The position numbers and the translations under genes were made by a program. From Paenibacillus sp. YN15 (GTDB taxonomy: Bacteria > Bacillota > Bacilli > Paenibacillales > NBRC-103111), in contig NZ_QMFA01000015.1 in assembly GCF_003285005.1 (NCBI RefSeq), forward strand, positions 78,162-142,161: a DNA stretch of 64,000 bases. Direction: 5' to 3'. Of the stretch, positions 60,739 to 64,000 are shown piece by piece (position 1 is the first letter of the stretch; each line of letters opens with the position of its first letter). Below the pieces are notes generated by a model. The model did not search any database. It was not told the DNA's origin and saw only the letters and a list, made by a program, of their open reading frames with translations.

Positions 60739-62271
60739 ATGAAAGTAACCAATTTATTGCATTTTACGGAACATCACCGGTTCACCGTCAGCCGGAGCTT
60801 CGCGCTGGGAAGTCTCGGCGTGAGGATGCTCTCCTCCATCTATCAGCCCATGATCGGCCCGGGAGCCATCGCCCTGTACCACACGCTGCATCAACAGCTT
60901 CCCGTGGACAAAGCAGGCTATTCGCCCCTGGAGGCCCAGCGCAGGCTGTTTTTGCAGATGGAGCTGGAGCCCGGGGAAAAAGGCCGCCGGCAGTTTCTGG
61001 ATTTGACCTCCCGGCTGGAAGCGGTGGGGCTCTTGTCCACCAGCCGCCGCCTGTATTCCGAGTCGGAGGATTGCGTGTACGAATACCGGCTGTTCGAGCC
61101 GTTGCCGCCGGAGGAATTTTTCCGCAACCAGCATTTGGCCATGCTCCTTCGGGATAAGGTGGGCAAAATGCTGCTGCTCCAGCTCCGCGACGAGCTGCTG
61201 GCAGATGAGCCGGCGGAGCTTGCGGGAGCCGCGGCGGAGCAGCTGTCAGTGCCGTTCTATGACCTGTTCCGGCTGAATACCAAGGTGATGGACCCTGATC
61301 TGGAGGAGGCGCTGTATGAGACGGCTGCCGGACGGGACAAGGTTGGGGGACTGGATACGGAAACGAAGGGCTTTACCTTTACGGATATTATCCGCCGTTT
61401 TCCCAAGGGCTCGCGGAACCGGCCCTTTGTGGAGGCGCTGCAGTTCCGGGAAGGACATATGGCGGCCATTAACATAGCGAAGAGCAAGTACAATCTGGAG
61501 CTGCAGGAAACCTGCCGCTTGCTGGATGAGGACGGGATTTTTGACGAGGAAGGCAATCTGCTGTTCGAGGAGCTGCAGTATCGGGCCAATCTGTTGTACC
61601 GGCAGGCCAAACGGCGGGATGAATTTGCCGGACGCAAGGTTCACCGGCTGCTGGCGGTCCAGTCCGAAGAGGCCGGAGAAGATGCGGCGCTTCAGGAAAA
61701 AGCGGTCCAGATGGAATATTATCTGGAGGTGCCTGCGCTGTTCCAGGGCCAATGCGATGTTCACCAGTACAATATGCTGCTTAGGAACGAGCCGTATACG
61801 CTGGTATTGAAGCGGTTTTTCCCCCATGGCACGGTGCCGGACGGGGTTCTCGACGTATTTGAAAAAATTGACCTCAATTATGGCCTGAGCGGGGAGGTTA
61901 TTAATGTTCTGATTCACTTCCTTCATACGGACCGCCGTTCCTGGGTCAAAAATTCCATTGAGGCCATTGCCTCGGACCTGCTGGGCAAGCAGGTGGGCAC
62001 CTATGAGCAGGCGGTGGAATATATCCGGGAGAAGGCGCGCTACAAGGCCAAGGCCGGGGCCAGACGCAAGGATGAAGGGCCGGCGGGTGCGGCGGGCTCT
62101 TCCGGGAAGTCCGCTGCCCCGGGCGGGTCCCGTGGCGCCAGAGGCGGCGGCAAGCAGAAGCCCGTCATACCGGTTGCCCTGGACAAATCCGGCGGGCGCA
62201 AGCAGCTGTCGGACGAGGAGATGGAAGCCATTATTAAGAAGGCCAGCCGGTGGGAAGAAGGAAGAGCTTAG
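60739..62271 (+). CDS. dnaB: Replication initiation and membrane attachment protein DnaB
   Basis: The 510-residue protein matches Bacillota DnaB, which with DnaD and DnaI loads the replicative helicase at oriC and at restart sites. The N-terminal winged-helix region begins FTVSRSFALGSLGVRMLSSIYQPMIGPGAIALYHTLH, and the C-terminal DnaB/DnaD domain contains NYGLSGEVINVLIHF and a helix ending near WVKNSIEAIASDL. The Gly/Ser/Ala/Lys-rich stretch of residues about 435-475 is an extended linker. ATG 60739 has GGGTGGGAG upstream. dnaI follows after a repeat-filled gap. Confidence 0.95.
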   Translation: MKVTNLLHFTEHHRFTVSRSFALGSLGVRMLSSIYQPMIGPGAIALYHTLHQQLPVDKAGYSPLEAQRRLFLQMELEPGEKGRRQFLDLTSRLEAVGLLSTSRRLYSESEDCVYEYRLFEPLPPEEFFRNQHLAMLLRDKVGKMLLLQLRDELLADEPAELAGAAAEQLSVPFYDLFRLNTKVMDPDLEEALYETAAGRDKVGGLDTETKGFTFTDIIRRFPKGSRNRPFVEALQFREGHMAAINIAKSKYNLELQETCRLLDEDGIFDEEGNLLFEELQYRANLLYRQAKRRDEFAGRKVHRLLAVQSEEAGEDAALQEKAVQMEYYLEVPALFQGQCDVHQYNMLLRNEPYTLVLKRFFPHGTVPDGVLDVFEKIDLNYGLSGEVINVLIHFLHTDRRSWVKNSIEAIASDLLGKQVGTYEQAVEYIREKARYKAKAGARRKDEGPAGAAGSSGKSAAPGGSRGARGGGKQKPVIPVALDKSGGRKQLSDEEMEAIIKKASRWEEGRA

Positions 62272-62282
62272 CTTACGTTGTT

Positions 62283-62382
62283 GGCTTTTCTTACGAAAAG
62301 CCCTAGCGGATGCTTACGAAGCAGGCTTTCCTTCGGAAAGCCCTAGCGGATGCTTACGAAGCAGGCTTTCCTTCGGAAAGCC
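62283..62382. repeat. Hairpin-rich 40-bp repeat between dnaB and dnaI
   Basis: The units 62301-62340 and 62341-62380 are identical. Each carries GGCTTTCC-TTC-GGAAAGCC and a smaller TGCTT-ACG-AAGCA hairpin. A related hairpin, GGCTTTTC-TTAC-GAAAAGCC, precedes them at 62283-62302. There is no long T-run, so the element may tune mRNA stability or dnaI translation rather than terminate. Confidence 0.85.
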
Positions 62383-62400
62383 CTCAGGAGGTGACAGTGA

Positions 62401-63360
62401 ATGGAATCCATGTCGGAGGTGCTCCGAACGCTGCCGTTCGCGGCTTTGCGCAAGCAGGCGGAGGAACGGTACCGCGCGGTTCTGCAGGACCCGCTGATCC
62501 AGAAATGGCGGGCCAAATATCCCGAGCTCACAGATGAGGATATTAGCTTAAATCTCAATAAAATGTACCAATATGTGAAGGAATACCGCGCCTGCCGGGA
62601 GTGCCCGGGTCTGGACAAATGTCCCAACGAGCTTGAGGGGCATGCCACGCGGCTGGTGGTGGATGAGATTCACGGCCGCCCGCAGATTTATGACCAGAAG
62701 GTTCCTTGTCCCCGCTATATGGTGTGGGAGGCGGAGGAAGCGGTGAAGCGGCGGATTACCAGCTTTTATGTGGATCAGGCGACGCTTAAGCGGGGTTATG
62801 ACCTGAAGGAGATTGTGCGGGCGGACAGCGAGCGGGCCGAGGCCGTCGGTTATCTGGTGGATTATATCGACCGGACCAAGGAAGCGGGACTGCCGGCCAG
62901 AGGGCTGTATCTGCAGGGGCCTTTGGGAACGGGCAAAACCTTTTTGATGTGCTACATGCTGTATGAGCTGGCCAAACAGGGCTTAAGCGGCGTGATTGTG
63001 TATATGCCGGATTTCGCCGAGGATCTGAAGGCGATGTTCGGCGAGCCCCAGAAGCTGAAGGATACGATCGAGCTGATGAAGGAAACGGATCTGCTGGTAT
63101 TTGACGACATCGGGGCGGAGAACATGAATCCCTGGCTGCGGGATCATGTGCTGGGGACCATTCTGAACTACCGGATGAACCGCAAGCCTACCTTTTTTAC
63201 CTCCAACTACGAGTTCAGCGGTTTGGAAAAGCACTTCAGCTTCACCAGCAAGGATGGGGAAGAGGAGTTCAAGGGGCAGCGGATCATGGACCGTATCCGT
63301 CATTATGTGGATATTATCGAGGTGCACGGCACCAACAAACGGATGCAGGAGCGGGAATAG
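62401..63360 (+). CDS. dnaI: Primosomal protein DnaI (helicase loader)
   Basis: The 319-residue AAA+ ATPase has an N-terminal zinc-binding domain with a Cys cluster ([13 protein letters not shown] and VPCPRY), then Walker [10 protein letters not shown] at about residue 173, Walker [11 protein letters not shown] and sensor 1 PTFFTSNY. DnaI loads the replicative helicase DnaC with DnaB and DnaD. ATG 62401 follows the perfect AGGAGGTGA. The dnaB-dnaI order is conserved in Bacillota. Confidence 0.96.
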   Translation: MESMSEVLRTLPFAALRKQAEERYRAVLQDPLIQKWRAKYPELTDEDISLNLNKMYQYVKEYRACRECPGLDKCPNELEGHATRLVVDEIHGRPQIYDQKVPCPRYMVWEAEEAVKRRITSFYVDQATLKRGYDLKEIVRADSERAEAVGYLVDYIDRTKEAGLPARGLYLQGPLGTGKTFLMCYMLYELAKQGLSGVIVYMPDFAEDLKAMFGEPQKLKDTIELMKETDLLVFDDIGAENMNPWLRDHVLGTILNYRMNRKPTFFTSNYEFSGLEKHFSFTSKDGEEEFKGQRIMDRIRHYVDIIEVHGTNKRMQERE

Positions 63361-63465
63361 CGGAAGCATATTTCCGTTATTCAGGACATATTGCTGGTAC
63401 ATGTGTCCCGTCATGCGGGAGACCGTACAGGTTTGCGCCTAATCCGCGGGCTATTCGGCGGGGAG

Positions 63466-63476
63466 TATGGTATACT
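63466..63476 (+). promoter_or_regulatory. Extended -10 promoter of trxA
   Basis: TATGG-TATACT is an extended -10; no matching -35 is evident. A 13-bp palindrome, CGCCTG-T-CAGGCG (63495-63507), lies in the leader. Confidence 0.5.
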
Positions 63477-63545
63477 TTAACATGTACGGCTAGGCGCCTG
63501 TCAGGCGTCATAATCCATGATGAACGATACAGAAGGAGGATATCC

Positions 63546-63857
63546 ATGGCAATTGTCAACGTGTCGGACCAATCCTTTAAGGCGGAGGTTGAAGGCGCGG
63601 GTACAGTCCTGGTAGATTTCTGGGCTCCATGGTGCGGCCCTTGCAAAATGATCGCGCCGGTGCTGGAGGAGCTGGATCAGGAATTGAATGTGAAGATCGC
63701 TAAAGTAAACGTGGATGAGAATCAGGAGTCGGCATCCCGCTTCGGCGTTATGAGCATTCCCACCCTGATTGTGTTCAAGGACGGCCAGCCCGTGGATAAA
63801 ATTGTGGGATTCCAATCGAAGGATGCACTAAAAAACGTGCTCAATCGACATGCGTAA
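63546..63857 (+). CDS. trxA: Thioredoxin
   Basis: The 103-residue protein is a canonical thioredoxin: [18 protein letters not shown] with redox Cys30 and Cys33, [25 protein letters not shown] with the cis-Pro, and a C-terminal helix. It reduces protein disulphides and is recycled by thioredoxin reductase. ATG 63546 follows GAAGGAGGATAT. It has its own promoter and terminator. Confidence 0.96.
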   Translation: MAIVNVSDQSFKAEVEGAGTVLVDFWAPWCGPCKMIAPVLEELDQELNVKIAKVNVDENQESASRFGVMSIPTLIVFKDGQPVDKIVGFQSKDALKNVLNRHA

Positions 63858-63872
63858 CCTTTACCTCTCATA

Positions 63873-63912
63873 AAAAAGAGCCGCTGTTCCTCTTCGGACA
63901 GCGGTTCTTTTG
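63873..63912 (+). terminator. Terminator after trxA
   Basis: AAGAGCCGCTGT pairs with ACAGCGGTTCTT, followed by TT. Confidence 0.9.
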
Positions 63913-63969
63913 CTCAAAAGGACACTAACTTGCCTTTCTTTTTCTATGTGCCGGCGGATACAAATATAT

Positions 63970-63997
63970 ATGTCGTGCAATAATAGTTATACGACAT
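63970..63997. promoter_or_regulatory. 28-bp dyad at the window end
   Basis: ATGTCGT and ACGACAT are perfect inverted repeats around a 14-base AT-rich centre. It may be an operator for the next gene or an element end; the window stops three bases later. Confidence 0.4.
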
Positions 63998-64000
63998 CCA

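Overview
The window is about 64 kb of a moderately GC-rich, endospore-forming Bacillota chromosome, most probably Paenibacillus or a close relative. The evidence is the DnaB/DnaI helicase-loading pair, the sporulation checkpoint proteins Sda and a Spo0E-like phosphatase, SpoIIP-type and YjcZ-type proteins, the coproheme pathway enzyme HemQ, the yutI-yuzB-yutJ-yutM type redox/Fe-S cluster, LplA/LplB/YtcP-type sugar importers, AGGAGG-type ribosome binding sites with frequent TTG/GTG starts, and sigma-A promoters. It reads as chromosomal backbone with a few accessory patches.

Layout. 1-7.1 kb: end of a polysaccharide-utilisation locus (ABC importer, heparinase-like lyase, a SpoIIP-like amidase with SH3 domains, and a CE12-type acetylesterase). 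7.2-14.1 kb: small enzymes, a degenerate HD-GYP protein, a serine hydrolase broken by an internal deletion, a Nudix protein, then an agr-like peptide-signalling cassette (multi-pass membrane protein, AgrB, a 29-residue AgrD-like peptide, a lone LytTR regulator) and a NarL-type response regulator behind a palindrome. 14.1-25.3 kb: tRNA-Arg, SRAP protein, YbaK-like deacylase, AzlCD, a tiny YjcZ-like protein, an MFS carrier, a transglutaminase-like membrane protein, a HAD phosphatase and two tandem class B penicillin-binding proteins. 25.5-27.5 kb: an accessory patch with a LexA-controlled, catalytically degenerate ISXO2-type transposase relative and two decaying tandem-repeat arrays. 27.5-44.2 kb: asparagine synthetase, a lipid-linked saccharide flippase, SPFH protein, a UbiD decarboxylase and MqnE (futalosine menaquinone route), and Fe-S/NADH-dehydrogenase-like genes.

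44.3-55.5 kb is the most coherent metabolic block. First comes sda behind a cluster of DnaA boxes. Then comes a PucR-type regulator divergent from a NitT/TauT-type ABC importer that runs into allantoinase, allantoate amidohydrolase and ureidoglycine aminohydrolase, followed by a 2-hydroxyacid dehydrogenase and a second M20 amidohydrolase. Together these could import a ureide and strip all four nitrogens as ammonia, leaving glyoxylate or glycolate.

55.6-64 kb: YumC-type ferredoxin-NADP reductase, a type II NADH dehydrogenase with a possible Rex site, HemQ, an alpha/beta hydrolase, DnaB and DnaI separated by a hairpin-rich 40-bp repeat, and thioredoxin.

Best candidates for undescribed biology: the SOS-controlled transposase-derived protein (25.5-26.5 kb), the kinase-less agr-like cassette with a cysteine- and serine-free peptide (11.7-13.3 kb), and the ureide importer plus degradation cluster (46.5-55.5 kb). 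All functions are inferred from sequence reading alone; no database search was possible.
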